Shown here: positions 19,897 through 31,874 of the stretch, in pieces
How the letters are laid out: the number at the start of each line of letters is the position of its first letter
How positions within the stretch are numbered: the first letter of the stretch is position 1
Source: Sipunculus nudus
Taxonomy: Eukaryota; Annelida; Sipuncula; Golfingiida; Sipunculidae
NCBI GenBank assembly: GCA_026874595.1
Contig: CM049311.1
Span: 67,524,453 to 67,588,452 of the forward strand
Length of the DNA stretch: 64,000 bases
Reading direction: 5' to 3'
Program-made: the position numbers and the translations under genes
Notes under the pieces: generated by a model
Told to the model about the DNA's origin: nothing
Database searches by the model: none
Seen by the model: the letters and a program-made list of their open reading frames with translations, nothing else

Positions 19897-22414
19897 TTTT
19901 TTTAGCTCAGCTGACTATAAGTCATCTGAGCTATAGTCGTGGTCCATTGTCCGTCGTCCGTTCAACTGTCTGTCCGTCCGTCTGGATGTCCGTCCATAAG
20001 ACTGGCACATTTCGACACCATTGGACCTATGAATCTGAAATTCGGCATACAGTTAGATGTCCCCAAAATCTCCTACCATGCCAAAAATTGGGTCAATATG
20101 ACTTTGTTCCTTCGAGATATTAAGGAAAAACCTCAATTTTTTATTAGAAATCTATTTTCACACTTCAGGACTGCCTAATATCAAAACCACTCATCTGGTT
20201 TTCTTCATTTTTACCATAAATATTCCTCTATATGGTTCCTATGTACATGCCAGAAATTAAGTCAGTATTATTTAATTTAAAAAAGTTATGGGCCCAAACA
20301 TAATGGACTTTGTAAAAAAATGAGGAAAGATATTCTGTCATTTAAGACCAAAAGTGTTAAAGGTAGGAATTTTTTTTTCAGTAATACTACTTTAAATAAT
20401 CAAAATTTAATTGTATACCAAAAATTAGATCAAAATCTGTTAAATTTTTTTAAATATTGGCAAAAATATAAAATTGGTACCTTAAATTTTGCCCAAGTTT
20501 GACCATGGCACGTTTTTTCCTGTAACTGCTGTGGATTTAATTTTTTAAGCATGTTTTTGTTACCATTTCAACTGTTAAAACAAAAAATTTGAAACCAGTT
20601 GATCAAAAACTGTAGATTTTATTCAAGTTTTCAAGCACCATGTCACATATTGTTTACATTGAGCTAGTGTTATGCAGTTTACTAGAGCTCAGCTCCCCAG
20701 CTTCAGCTCTAAGTTCCTTAAATTTTGCATACAGTTAGATGTCCCCCAAATCCTCTACCATACTAAAAGTTTGGTCACTAGGACTGCATTCCTTCGAGAT
20801 ATTAAGAAAAAACTTCATTTTTCCATTAAAACCCCATTGTTACACTTTAAGATTGCCTAATATCAAAACCACTGATCTGACTTTGATAATATATAATATA
20901 CATATTTTTCTATACATTCGCTATGCATATGCCAGAAATGATGTCAGTATTGTGTAATTGTTTTAAGTTCTAGGCCCAAACATAATGCACTTTGTAAAAA
21001 ATCAAGAAACATATTTACTCTCTTAACATGAAAATTGCTCAAGGTAGACATTTTTTGCCAGGGATATAACATTATTTAATCAAGATTCAATTGTATTCCC
21101 AAAATTAGTTCTGAATTTTTCAAATTTTATAAGTTATTAGCATAAATATAAAATCAGTACCTTAAATTTTGCCCAACTTTGGCCATGGCATGTTTTTTAC
21201 CTGTAAGCACTGTTGCTTTAATTTTCATATCTTGCACACGTGAGGATTTAAGCTTCTAAATTCTGAAGTTATAAAAGGAATTGGTCAAAAACTATCTTTT
21301 ATGAAAGTTTTTTATGAGACCATATCACACCTTGGCTGTACTGAAGCCCCTCTTTATCCCCACATTGACCTTTCAGGCCAATTATGCATGCTTGAAGCGA
21401 GGCACTCTGCAGCCAGCCAGCACTTGGGTGGCTTCAACTGGATCTAACTGTCCAACCCCCTCCACTAGTATTTGTTTAGGCCATAAACATAACAATAAAA
21501 TTTTTTTTTAATATTTGGTTTATGATAAGAACTTAAAAAAATAAATGGAAAAGGAATTTATAGTTAATGAGTAACAGGGGATTACCTTGCAATTACTGAT
21601 CATTTATGGATCTTCCATAGATGGCCAAAATTGTATTTCAAATGACACCATGCAGTCACCATTGGGTATTTTTCATTTCAACCCTAAAAATGAAAAATAA
21701 ATAATTAAAATAAATTGTTTACTATTAGGGATTATATGAAGCAAGATAATGATAATAAAGGATGCAGTTGATTATATTAAATTAATCTAAATTTCCAGGT
21801 CTTTTCCAGGTCTTTAACTTGTTGGTTTATATTTATTACAAAATTAAAATAATAAATAAATATGTCAAAAATTTAAAATATTACTCAGACAAGTGTTCAT
21901 TAAAGATTTTAATTTGTTTGACTTATAACTCATGGTTGTATCAGTTGTTACATGAGACTGGCTAAATAATCAAAATTTATATTGCTGGTCCTTTATTTCA
22001 GTTCATAAAATTAAACATTCCCAACTCCAGTTTGCTCCTGGTATGATATATTGGGTGTTTTGATCCTTGGATTAATTTTAACACATGTATTAGTTTTATA
22101 GCTGAGAATACTTTTCTTTTTTTCCTGATACCATTTAAAAAAATATAAATATTCAAATTTTTCCTGTTAGTGCTGTGGATATAATTTTCACAGCATGTAC
22201 ACATTAACATTTCATCTGTTAAAATCTGAAATTTGAAACCAATTGATCAAAAACGGTAGATTTTATTCAAGTTTCCAGGTACCATGTCTTCATTGTTTGC
22301 ATCAGATCAGTATAAATGCAGTGTACTGGGCAGTTACATAACACCTTCAGGTCTGACCTACTGCCACTGTGAGTGTCTGGGTCAGGCTGGGTCAGGCAGT
22401 AATTACCAGAGAGC

Positions 22415-22562
22415 CTCTCTTTCTCTCTCTCTCTGGCAGTCTAGGTCTCTCTTTGTCTCTCTCTCTCTCTCCTCTGCTTTTTCTCTTTCTTTCTCCGTCT
22501 GTCTTTCTCTCTTTCTCTCTCTCTCTGTCTCTCTCTCCCTAATTGCCTCCCTTCCTCCCTCC
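22415..22562 (+). repeat. CT-rich microsatellite
   Basis: Imperfect (CT)n/(TCTC)n tract. The open frame of Ser/Leu-rich codons across it (22284-22577) is a product of the repeat. Confidence 0.85.
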
Positions 22563-23048
22563 ATCCCATTCTGTTGACAGGTACTATAAACTAGATATAT
22601 TAGCTATAAATGTTGATGCAATTTAGAAATGTGAATCAACTGAAATGCTCAAAATCACATGTATGTTATACTGTAAATTTATAGTAACATTCGGAAACTT
22701 GGATTAAAATTATGTAATGAAAAAAAGGAATAAATGCAAATATTGTTAATTTTGTCTTGGCTCAGTAGAATGGGGAAAAAAAATATTTGCTTTGTTTCTC
22801 CATCTTTCTGTCTGTTTTAAATATTTAATGTTCATGAATAAACTTTTTTTTATAAGCACTGTTGAATTAAATTTCATATCCTGTATGTATATGCAAGGGT
22901 GTTGTAACTCTCACCATCCCCTTCTTCATCCCACTGAGGCTTTGCTCCTTGGCACTGTGAACAACAGTTCTATGGCTATAGCATAAAATTTAATCATTAA
23001 AGAAAATATCTACAGAGAGACAGAGGCATTGTAACTCTGATCATAACA

Positions 23049-23081
23049 CAACACCCCTCCCCCCCCCCCCCCCCCTCCCCC
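23049..23081 (+). repeat. Poly-C tract
   Basis: C-rich run broken by three T residues near its ends. It could form a G-quadruplex on the minus strand. Confidence 0.85.
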
Positions 23082-23216
23082 TATCAAGTCATTGCACCTG
23101 TGGAATGAGGACGTTATGGCAACTGTATACATATCATAAAATTGATAAAAAAGGTTTACCAAGTAAATTGGATCTCATCAGACAAATGTGTAAACTGTTG
23201 AACTGTCAACAGCTTA

Positions 23217-23394
23217 TCAAAAAGCACAGGCACTCGTTTCTAGCACTACAATGGCCTAGAAACCGTAAACACATTGAGTATGGGCGATATACCAGTTATA
23301 AAAGAACTTTTATAACTGGTATATCGCCCATACTCAATGTGTTTACGGTTTCTAGGCCATTTTAGCGCGGGAAACGAGTGCCTGTGTCAAAAAG
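23217..23394. mobile_element. Foldback MITE with 80-bp arms and 8-bp target duplication
   Basis: Arms 23225-23304 and 23307-23386 are inverted around a 2-nt AA centre and are identical except for about four positions near CTAGCACTACA versus its partner. The tips are CACAGGCACTCGTTTC. TCAAAAAG flanks both sides (23217-23224 and 23387-23394). An 8-bp duplication is the hallmark of hAT transposases, though the tips differ from the usual CAG-start, so this is a hAT-like non-autonomous hairpin by inference. It sits inside R1 copy c and is clearly younger than it. Confidence 0.85.
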
Positions 23395-24092
23395 GTAACC
23401 AATGGAAAGGCATGGTCAGGTCTCAAATATTATTTGCAACATTTTCTTCAATCATATAAACCAACCATGGCCCAGATTACCTCTTCCTCTCAAACATTAT
23501 CTACATTTCATCATATTTTTAAGATTTTAACCTTCCAGGTGGTTCAGTACTGTTGACCATTTTTCGAAAGGTACCTATGTACATGCCAGAAATTATGTCA
23601 ATATTGTGTAATATGTAGACGTGAGGGGCATCAAAATAATGCACCTTGTCAAGACCGATCTTGTCAAGATATTATGTCATACAGTCACAAATTCATAAAT
23701 CCCCTCATCAGTATAGTTAATCATAACCTTTTATCTGTCAAATTGAACTCTTGCAGTTTTCCATACACTATAGATCCTTCAACAAATAGCCTTATCATCA
23801 TTATACCACTGCTTAGCATACTGTCATTGCATTCATATTTGCTCAAATAAATTGCTTTTTTCGACCCCTCCCAAATAAATAAAAAATAAACCACTATATT
23901 TTACTCCATATTAATCCATCAGTCAGGTTATTTCATATATCATTTACTCACATATTACATTATATTCCTTTATAAAACCCAACATGACCATGATATTCTA
24001 AGCTTTATCTACTCAATATAGTATCACAATGGTGATACATTTATAGTCCAATCAGGATCAGCTGAGCGCCGTGACCCATGGGTCCCTTGTTA

Positions 24093-25258
24093 TATAAAAC
24101 ACTAGTGAAATCCTTTCTTATTTTACAAATTTTAATTGTCTTCCTGAGTAAGAAGTTTATCAGAGGTATGTCATTTGAGTCAATCAATGAAAGCTTATTC
24201 AGCTTCTATTTTCTCACTGAAACATACATTATATCGACGATCCATATTTCCACTTATCCTTCCGACTATTTGTTTCCTGTCAGTAGTTGCTGTACTAGAT
24301 GGATCTGGGAAAAAGAAAATATCAGTTTGCATGTCTTTTCTTTTAAAAAATGATTTTCAACATTCTCACCGCAAAACCTGTCTATGTGGGCAACAATTGA
24401 TTGCTTGCTTGTCAATTATGTGACATACCGGTACCTGACAAGAATATAATCACCAATTTTAATTTGTTCCTCTTTCTGGGATGAACCTGTTAAAGTGCAC
24501 TCAGGTTGGCATTCTTTGGCACCCTCTGATGCTTCTATAAAAAGAAATTTAAGTGGTTCTCAGCAAAGGAGTAAGGGGCATATTGCACATAGTACTTAGA
24601 TACTGGTCACTTTTACACTGTGAGTTGCTGGAGTATTTGGCAAAGCTTTCACTCCATCCCATTTCTTAATTTTGTTCTGGGGGGGGGGGGGGGGAAGAGG
24701 CATGTTGATACATTGCAGCCTATGCAACCAAGGCCATAAACTGTCTGAAATTCCAGCTTTATAGGTACAACTAAACTTTTTTAATTAACTTCAGAATTAA
24801 TAGCAAAACAAAACAGAAACTTGTGAGCCTTAATGATTCTTTCATGAATACCTTGATGTACCACCATATTTTTCAATGTGAAGGAAGTTGTGCTCAGTGG
24901 ACAGAACCAGGGCCAGCTGTAAGGTAGTTATATGCCAGATGTGTCTGGTTCATATAGCAAGGGATTAATTTGCTGTGCATAATCAATGTTATCCTAGCAG
25001 TTACCTATCAGGAAGATCAAAGATATGTATTTAAAGAATGATTAGGCTCTGGTGAGAAACCCATGTGTATTAGTAACTATTACATCTGATTTAAGCCACA
25101 GTAATCATTGATCAACCACAAAAGTGTATACTGGTACTTCTACATGGTCCATTTGATTGCATTCTCCATAAAGATGAGCAATTTTCTCATATGTTGATTG
25201 ATCCCAATCAAAGAAAAGAAAAGCATGGGCAGGGATACCATGTTAATCATTCCATTAC
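24093..25258. other. ZMYM intron 1, unassigned
   Basis: AT-rich sequence with a run of 16 G at 24679-24694. Overlapping small ORFs at 24078-24423 have no recognisable domains. No element was recognised. Confidence 0.45.
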
Positions 25259-25459
25259 CTCATTCCGTAACCTTAGAGCTCTGCCATAAATTATCATTCT
25301 GTAACCATATTATTATTATTAATTAATTTTAAAATTTGTAAATGATTATATTTATTTGCAGCTTTTAATGCACAAAAAGAGGATTTTAAGTGAGAACTTT
25401 TTTTAACTATACCTTTTTGTGTTATTAAACTTTTTCTTTTTTTTTGGTTACGGAATGAG
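25259..25459. repeat. Small inverted-repeat element (CTCATTCCGTAACC ends)
   Basis: CTCATTCCGTAACC at 25259-25272 and its exact reverse complement at 25446-25459 bracket about 170 bp of AT-rich sequence. I found no target duplication. It directly abuts copy A of element H. Confidence 0.45.
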
Positions 25460-25463
25460 AGAT

Positions 25464-27492
25464 AACTAGAATACGGGTAGTCGACAAGCGACTACGTGTA
25501 TCCGCCTAAATCAGAGTGGAACGGGTGAAGTGAGGCATGGATTAAGTGGCAAGGGGAAATAGAGTGAAGTGTTGCATATTAGCATGGATGTCTGCAGCCA
25601 AATTGTGTATGAAGGTTGCCCCCCCTACCACAAAATCCAGAAAGCCGTCCCAGTTGTATATATATGCAAAATTTAAGGCAGATAAGTCAAACCACTACAT
25701 GTATACGAGTGATTTTAGCCTGTGGCAGACAATCAGATGGAGGCTGAGCAAAAATGGTTGCAGGTGACGGCACCAGTTTTGCGTATGATAAAGAGCTATG
25801 TGAGAACTATACACATGCAAAACTTTGGCCCAATCGGTCAAACGGTTCCCAAGATATGAGCTTGGATGTCTGCTGCATAAACTAGAATGCAGGTGGCTCC
25901 ACCTGTCATAAAATCAAGAGAGCTGTCGGAGATGTATAAACCTGCAAAATTTTAGCCAGATATGTCAAACCACTGCCGAGATATGAGTGATTTTATCCCA
26001 TGGCAGACAAACAGACAGGAGCTGTGCAAAAATGGCTGTAGGTGGCGCCACCAGTTTTGCGTATGTTATAAAGCTCTCCAAGGGCTACATTTGTGCAAAA
26101 AAATTTTCCTGATCGGTCAAACGGTTCCCGAGATATGAGCTTAGATGTCTGCAGCGTAAACGTGAATGTAGGTGGCGCCACCTGTCACAAAATCAGAAAA
26201 GCTATCCAGGATGTATATGCATGCCAAATTTCAGGTGAATTAGTCAAGTCACTGCAGAGATATGAGTGATTTTAACCCAAGGCAGACAAACAGATGGACA
26301 CTGTGCAAACATGGTTGCAGGTGGCGCCACCATTTTTGTGTATGTTATAAAGCTCTCCAAGGGCTACATTTGTGCAAAAAAATTTTCCTGATCGGTCAAA
26401 CGGTTCCCGAGATATGAGCTTGGATGTCTGCAGCGTAAACGTGAATGTAGGTGGCGCCACCTGTCACAAAATCAGAAAAGCTATCCAGGATGTATATGCA
26501 TGCCAAATTTCAGGTGAATTAGTCAAGTCACTGCAGAGATATGAGTGATTTTAACCCAAGGCAGACAAACAGATGGACGCTGTGCAAACATGGTTGCAGG
26601 TGGCGCCACCATTTTTTGTGTATGTTATAAAGCTCTCCAAGGGCTAGATTTGTGCAAAAAAATTTTCCTGATTGGTCAAACAGTTCCCGAGATATGAGCT
26701 TGGATGTCTGCAGAGTAAACGTGAATGTAGGTGGCGCCACCTGTCACAAAATCAGAAAAGCTATCCAGGATGTATACGCATGCCAAATTTCAAGTGAATT
26801 AGTCAAGTCACTGCAGAGATATGAGTGATTTTAACCCAAGGCAGACAAACAGATGGACGCTGTGCAAACATGGTTGCAGGTGGCGCCACCATTTTTTGTG
26901 TATGTTATAAAGCTCTCCAAGGGCTACATTTGTGCAAAAAAATTTTCCTGATTGGTCAAACGGTTCCCGAGATATGAGCTTGGATGTCTGCAGCGTAAAC
27001 GTGAATGTAGGTGGCGCCACCTGTCACAAAATCAGAAAAGCTATCCAGGATGTATACGCATGCCAAATTTCAAGTGAATTAGTCAAGTCACTGCAGAGAT
27101 ATGAGTGATTTTAACCCAAGGCAGACAAACAGATGGACACTGTGCTAACATGGTTGCAGGTGGCGCCACCATTTTTGTGTATGTTATAAAGCTCTCCAAG
27201 GGCTACATTTGTGCAAAAAAATTTTCCTGATCCGTCAAACGGTTCCCGAGATATGTGGGTTTATGTGTGGAAAAAGACGCACAAACGGACGCAGAGCGCA
27301 GAGGAAAGGTCAGAGGTCAAAACAAAATCGGGGCGCAGCAGTTCACATGTGACCCGAACATAATCCCGGGTTTCTTAAATTCCGCCCAGCAGTTACAGAG
27401 GAGTTCTCCGGAAACCTACGCGGCGGCGGCGGCGGCGGCGGCGTGCAGCTGAAAACATAGTATCCGCAAAACTCTGTTTTGGCGGATACAAT
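25464..27492 (-). mobile_element. Element H copy A (Helitron/Helentron-like, tandem cores)
   Basis: Oriented with its 3' end on the left: AACTAGAATACGGGTAG, the reverse of a CTAGT end, and beside it the hairpin GTAGTCGACAAGCGACTAC. The body holds about five ~280-bp units, each with two GGTGGCGCCACC palindromes (26041, 26171, 26320, 26450, 26599, 26730, 26879, 27010, 27159: spacings of 130 and 149 alternate). The 5' end at the right carries a GGC triplet tract and the hairpin with GTATCCGC arms ending at about 27492. Repeated 62-70-codon frames beginning MAPPTFTFTLQTSK are a by-product of the units. The plan resembles non-autonomous Helentrons, DINE-1 and bivalve pearl/CvA elements. Confidence 0.7.
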
Positions 27493-28486
27493 TAGCATAT
27501 AATAATTAGTGTCAAACACTAACATATTTTTTTCCTAGGATGTGTAAAATTAAAAAAAGTGAAAGGTTATGTTCTTGGGATTGATATGACAGGCTACAAG
27601 TTTTATATTACTCATTTAACGAATTAAGGGATGAGGAAATTTTACCACTCAATTTTTGCACAATTATTATTTTTAAAATACACAAACTTCATGATGAAAT
27701 ATCTCCGTCATTCTTCAAAATAACTAATGTTTTTAAACATATTCTTATAGGACAGTATCTCTGCTTTAAGAATCTGTAAAAGACTTGAATTGAAAAGGAA
27801 AATGAAATTTTAATGTTTATGTCCCATTTTCATGGACCTGCCCATCTGCCACAGGGCTCACTTCTTGCAAAGGATTGTGGACCTATTTAAAGCCAAACCG
27901 TTTAGCCAAAACCTTTCATCTTGCACATATGGCTCACCCATCCATGGATGAAGAACCCTATGGATTTTGAGATCACAGGGTTAAAGGTCACAGCCACACG
28001 GCCCACTTTTTTTAAAAAGCTTGTGGACCCATTTACAGCCAAACCTTTTGACCAAAACCTTTTATCTTGCAAATATGGCTCATCCACCCATGTAAGAAAG
28101 AACCTATTTAGTTTGAGGTCACAGGAGCAAAGGTCAAGGCATAGAGCCGCCCTCCTCATTTTCACACTGTGTAATACACCCATTCTAATTATGCTCTGTA
28201 TGAGGGGATGCTCCACTTTGCAGTGCCCTTGTTAGTGATGCAACAATGGTCTGGCACAGGTGTACAGTTATTGAGCTAATATTCCTCATTTGCTTTAATA
28301 CATCCCTCAATCTGATAAAAAGTCTGGTTACAAGGTTTATCACCTAGTATATTAATAGTTAGAATGATAGACTTCTATGAAATATTATATCTAAAACTGG
28401 TTTAGAATTAACTTCAATACTGGAAACATAGTACCTTATTTCCCTTTTATACCTAATTGTAATATATTTGAAATGTGATTTAAGTT
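27493..28486. repeat. R1-type core fragment in AT-rich intron
   Basis: Positions about 27840-28232 hold two ~130-bp cores (AGCCAAACC, AAAACCTTT, CATATGGCTCA, TTTGAGGTCACAGG, AAAGGTCA) and end TGCAGTGCCCTTGTTAG. Overlapping 104-codon ORFs on both strands (27902-28235) come from these cores. The rest is AT-rich and unassigned. Confidence 0.5.
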
Positions 28487-29699
28487 TCTAATACTTTTAA
28501 AAGTAATTCGGTCCACCTGTGTTCGCAATGCTCTCTGAAACCGCGTTGAAAATGATACTGTACTATACCTCATTTTAAAGGTTATTGTTCCCTCAGTGAC
28601 ATGGCCAGTATCAGAATAAATAATTTTTAATGTTCACATCATTTTGAGTGATTTTTGCGTGTTTTCTGATATGAGCGGAGGCTTTCACCGAAAACAGCCG
28701 AACTGCCTTCGGCAAAGACTGGATTTTCCTTGTGGTCAAGCCCAGAATTAAGGGCTTCTGTGCATATGATTAACCTTGTTTTCAGTGACTGATTTATGCA
28801 TGATTGGGCTGACATTTGACAAAGGCTCTGACCCATGTGTGTGGTCAGTCAATGTGAAAAACACAAGACTCTGGCTCGCTTTACGAAAAGGAGGGTTTCA
28901 ACCCAGGATGAAGATCCCCATTTTCCGGAAAAGGTTTGGTCGGGGTAAGGGCGAATGTTCCAGGCCTTTAACAATTTGCAATTTTACAAAATTGGTCTTT
29001 TACAATTAAAAGAGGCTGCAGTTGAAAAGGGGGACTGACCGCCTGGACTCCCCTTGTGTCAGTTTTTGCTACCCATGAGGTATGCATATTTGTTTTTTCC
29101 TTCAGGAACAGTTTTCTTGCCTTTAAACCTACATTTAATTCAACTTTCATGTCTTCCTACTCCAATTATATTAGAGTTTAAGTAAAGCTATGTTGAATTA
29201 ATGTCTTCCTCACATTAATTTGTTTTTTTTAAACTTCCAAAAATTGAAACCAGTCAAAGATCATCGAAAACTGGAGTGCCCCCGCGTCCCATTCCGGTTC
29301 CCAAAGTAATGTAAACATTACCACTGACCAGGTCTTCAAGGTCAATATACTGGTGTATGATTTTCTGAAGTGACTGGAATATCACTCACGCAGTGTTTCC
29401 ACAAGGTTATAAGTGTATATGGAATGTATGATGTTTAGGATTCATGTAATGGAGAATTAAGATGAAGATAAAAATAAGTGGCAAAATTAAGATACAAGCA
29501 GCTGGACATAAAAATGTTTGCTGTTCACAGAAGTGTTGTACCTTAGAGAGGTGTGCGAGTAATTCTACAGTCATGCCAAACCACTGAAAATCTATATTTT
29601 CTTTTAATTCTTTAATAATAAAGGACCCAACAATCCTCTCAATTAATACATATCCCCAACCCTGGCTAAAAGCCCAGCATACCGAGTCTATCAGCTAGT
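28487..29699 (+). repeat. Dispersed repeat family F, copy 2 (longest)
   Basis: Begins TCTAATACTTTTAAAAG and ends CCGAGTCTATCAGCTAGT. It carries all family landmarks (TTTTAAAGGTTATTGTTCCC, AGTGATTTTTGCGTG, CAGCCGAACTGCCTTC, GACCAGGTCTTCAAGGTC) and about 300 bp absent from copy 3. Confidence 0.7.
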
Positions 29700-29819
29700 A
29701 TTATATATTTGAGATGTGTCAAACATGCATGAAAAAGGTATACCATATTCGACATAATAAGCGCCCCGAGTGCTCTTAAAATTGAATTTTTCTTCTCTTT
29801 TTTCTATTTTTATGTCCTT

Positions 29820-29850
<31 letters not shown>

Positions 29851-30429
29851 AACCACATCTGCCAACTTTCAGAGTACGATCTTCTAAACACTGCAGCTTG
29901 TGTGCGCTTGTTTCACTTCACAGCACATTAAGCGCGATACAGAAGAACCAGTGATCTTAAGGGATGGTTGTGTGAAGTTTGAAAAAAAATAGCTTATCCA
30001 AGTGATACCGATATGCAGAAGATTTTATTGTGTTGTATGTGAGTGCAAGAAATGTATGAATGAATGCAGTTTGAGATTTCCTTTGCAGGTGAAGAGGAAA
30101 AATATGGATGGTAATAAATGAACTCTTTTAGTTAATAAAAGTCACTACCTAATAAGAAGGTAGAATATAAAATATAAAATGTTCATATAAAGATATGTAA
30201 AACAATATTTAATTGAGAGAAAACTCTAATTATGTCCGTCACTGTGCAAAACTACCTTTGACAGATGAGCCCATGTATGACATGGAATGGCATTGCCAAT
30301 CGTTATCCTTTTTGTCCTTCATTGTGCATGATATTACATGCAAAAGTTAAAATAAAAACTGAAATACTGGCCCTTAGACACTAGTGTATTATATTAACTT
30401 CACCACCAGCATGGACTTTCATACGCTCC
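29700..30429. other. ZMYM intron 1 with poly-C tract
   Basis: A run of 27 C at 29824-29850 follows CGACATAATAAGCGCCCC. The rest is AT-rich with no ORF recognised. Confidence 0.5.
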
Positions 30430-30830
30430 CGAGGCAGCGGAAACCTTGCGCTTCTAAAGAAGCAACTAATTTTCACGCTGCCAGCTTTGACCGTTTATGA
30501 TATATTAAGACACCAGATGGCGGTTCGTTGTCTGCTGAAATAAACGTGCGTATGCTGTGACAAGCAGCCAATCAGATGCCAATAAACAATCACCCGACTG
30601 GCATCCTGGCTCCGCCCATAGCTGCGCTTCAAGCGCCGCTTGATGATAGTTTCCGGTCAAATTTTAATTGCTCCCTCTGCATTCTCACATCATCGAATCG
30701 GCATTATGACTGTGTTAGCGTAGCCATGTTTCTGTTGTCTGCAGAACTCAAACCAGCCAGTGACGTGTGCACGCAGACTTTGTTGTTTCGTTTAGTTTGA
30801 ATTACAGCTCACCGGCCGAGCATACTTTGT
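30430..30830. promoter_or_regulatory. GC-rich, promoter-like island in ZMYM intron 1
   Basis: Unlike its surroundings this stretch is rich in G+C and CpG. It holds a GC-box (CTCCGCCCAT, near 30610), a CCAAT box (AGCCAATCAG, near 30566) and a TATA-like TGATATATTAAG (near 30497). No exon of a known protein was seen next to it. It could be an alternative promoter, an enhancer or part of a short mobile element. Confidence 0.3.
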
Positions 30831-31529
30831 ACCCAAGGCCCTAAGCAATCCATGTCTGGGCCAATTCTCTTTGAGCCTGTGGCCTGTTCAGACGGTTACC
30901 GGGTGATGAGCTGTCACTCAAAACGAGATGAACATGAGATGAACCAAAGCTGCAGGTCATTTTCGTGGTCGATTTGACAGGTTTCATTCCTGTTGTTATA
31001 ATTAGATCACGTTGACGTTTACCACTCCTGAAACAAGGAAGACAGTTTCCAGTTGTTTTGAATGACAAGTCATTGTGAAGTCACATGGATGGCCAGATTC
31101 CTGCTCTGTATCAGTTATCACAGGGCTTACTGGCGGCATCTCTCTGTGCCTTTGACAAGTGATTTTTGTGACTCAGTCAGCAATATTTGACATGGCAAGA
31201 CCCAGAGTTGCATTGCCATCTGTATGAACTCCTTGGTTCAAGTGCCTTATTCATTATTCATGAAACTGACACCAGGACAGTTAGCTGAATCAAGATCTCT
31301 GAAAAGTGTAGCCATCAGAGGCTTAATAGAATGAGGATGTACATATAAAATTTGTGTATTTGAGTTGAGACGTTACTATTTTTAAAAGCATCAAAGAGCT
31401 GCTGTTGTGCATAGTATACATATAATTCATGAGAAAATCAATTGAGATTAATAAGAAAAAAATTAATTAAATGTTTTGTCAAAGTCAGATTTCAATAAAG
31501 TGCATACAGGAGTTGCCAAGTTGCATATA
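30831..31529. other. ZMYM intron 1, unassigned
   Basis: Mixed composition with no repeat or gene recognised. Confidence 0.4.
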
Positions 31530-31611
31530 CAGTGAAACTCCCCTAGGCCGGACACTCAAGGGACTGGAGAATTTTGTCTGTATTAGTGAGTTGTCCTGTT
31601 TAGAGGAGTTT
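31530..31611 (+). repeat. Short MITE-like repeat (CAGTGAAACTCC end)
   Basis: CAGTGAAACTCCCCTAGGCC begins at 31530 next to TATA, and TATTAGTGAGTTGTCC with GAGGAGTTTGGCA closes it. The pattern resembles the CAGTGAAACY-type termini of many invertebrate MITEs. A related fragment in opposite orientation ends at 36860. Confidence 0.4.
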
Positions 31612-31874
31612 GGCATGCACTTGCATTTTATAAAACATAATCATTAAAAAAAAGAAAGACAAACATCAGCTAGGCCTCGCATACTAATCTTGGCAGTTTC
31701 AATATGACGTACCATGTTTCATTATCTAAGCAATTGAGTGGCAGTTCATGGATGGTTGCACTAGGAATATTGAAGATTGATTATTGACAGCATCCAGACC
31801 TCATGATTATTTGTTAAAGGATATAGTTTTCATCAGACATATGCCATAACAGAGTGCAAACTGACACAAACTAT
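31612..31874. other. ZMYM intron 1 spacer
   Basis: Short AT-rich stretch with nothing recognised. Confidence 0.4.

Larger units (their letters stand above)
19897..24092 (+). repeat. Repeat family R1, long copy c with nested insertions
   Basis: Opens with the R1 hairpin (TTTAGCTCAGCTGACTATAA) and GTCCGTCGTCCG. It runs through AT-rich tandem cores (AATTTTGCCCAA, CATGCCAGAAAT, CTGCCTAATATCAAAACCAC) that parallel 37832-39720, and ends in GACCCATGGGTCCCTTGTT at 24074-24092. A CT microsatellite, a poly-C tract and a foldback MITE lie within its right half. Intermediate boundaries are uncertain, and two adjoining copies are possible. Confidence 0.55.

Noticed and set aside
22284-22577. Ser/Leu-rich 97-codon ORF
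   Set aside because: Generated by the CT microsatellite inside an R1 repeat.
23105-23365. 86-codon ORF across the foldback
   Set aside because: It reads through both arms of the inverted repeat; no coding signal outside it.
26272-27020. Repeated 62-70 residue frames beginning MAPPTFTFTLQTSK (also at 42884-43632 and 54235)
   Set aside because: They track the ~280-bp units of element H exactly, appear on whichever strand the element lies, and change frame or stop between units. They are a product of the repeat, not a protein family.
25979-27160. Regular direct repeats resembling a CRISPR array
   Set aside because: Units are ~280 bp and the intervening sequence is repeated too, so there are no unique spacers; the genome is eukaryotic.
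27902-28235. Overlapping 104-codon ORFs on both strands
   Set aside because: Both span tandem R1-type cores and lack any recognisable domain.
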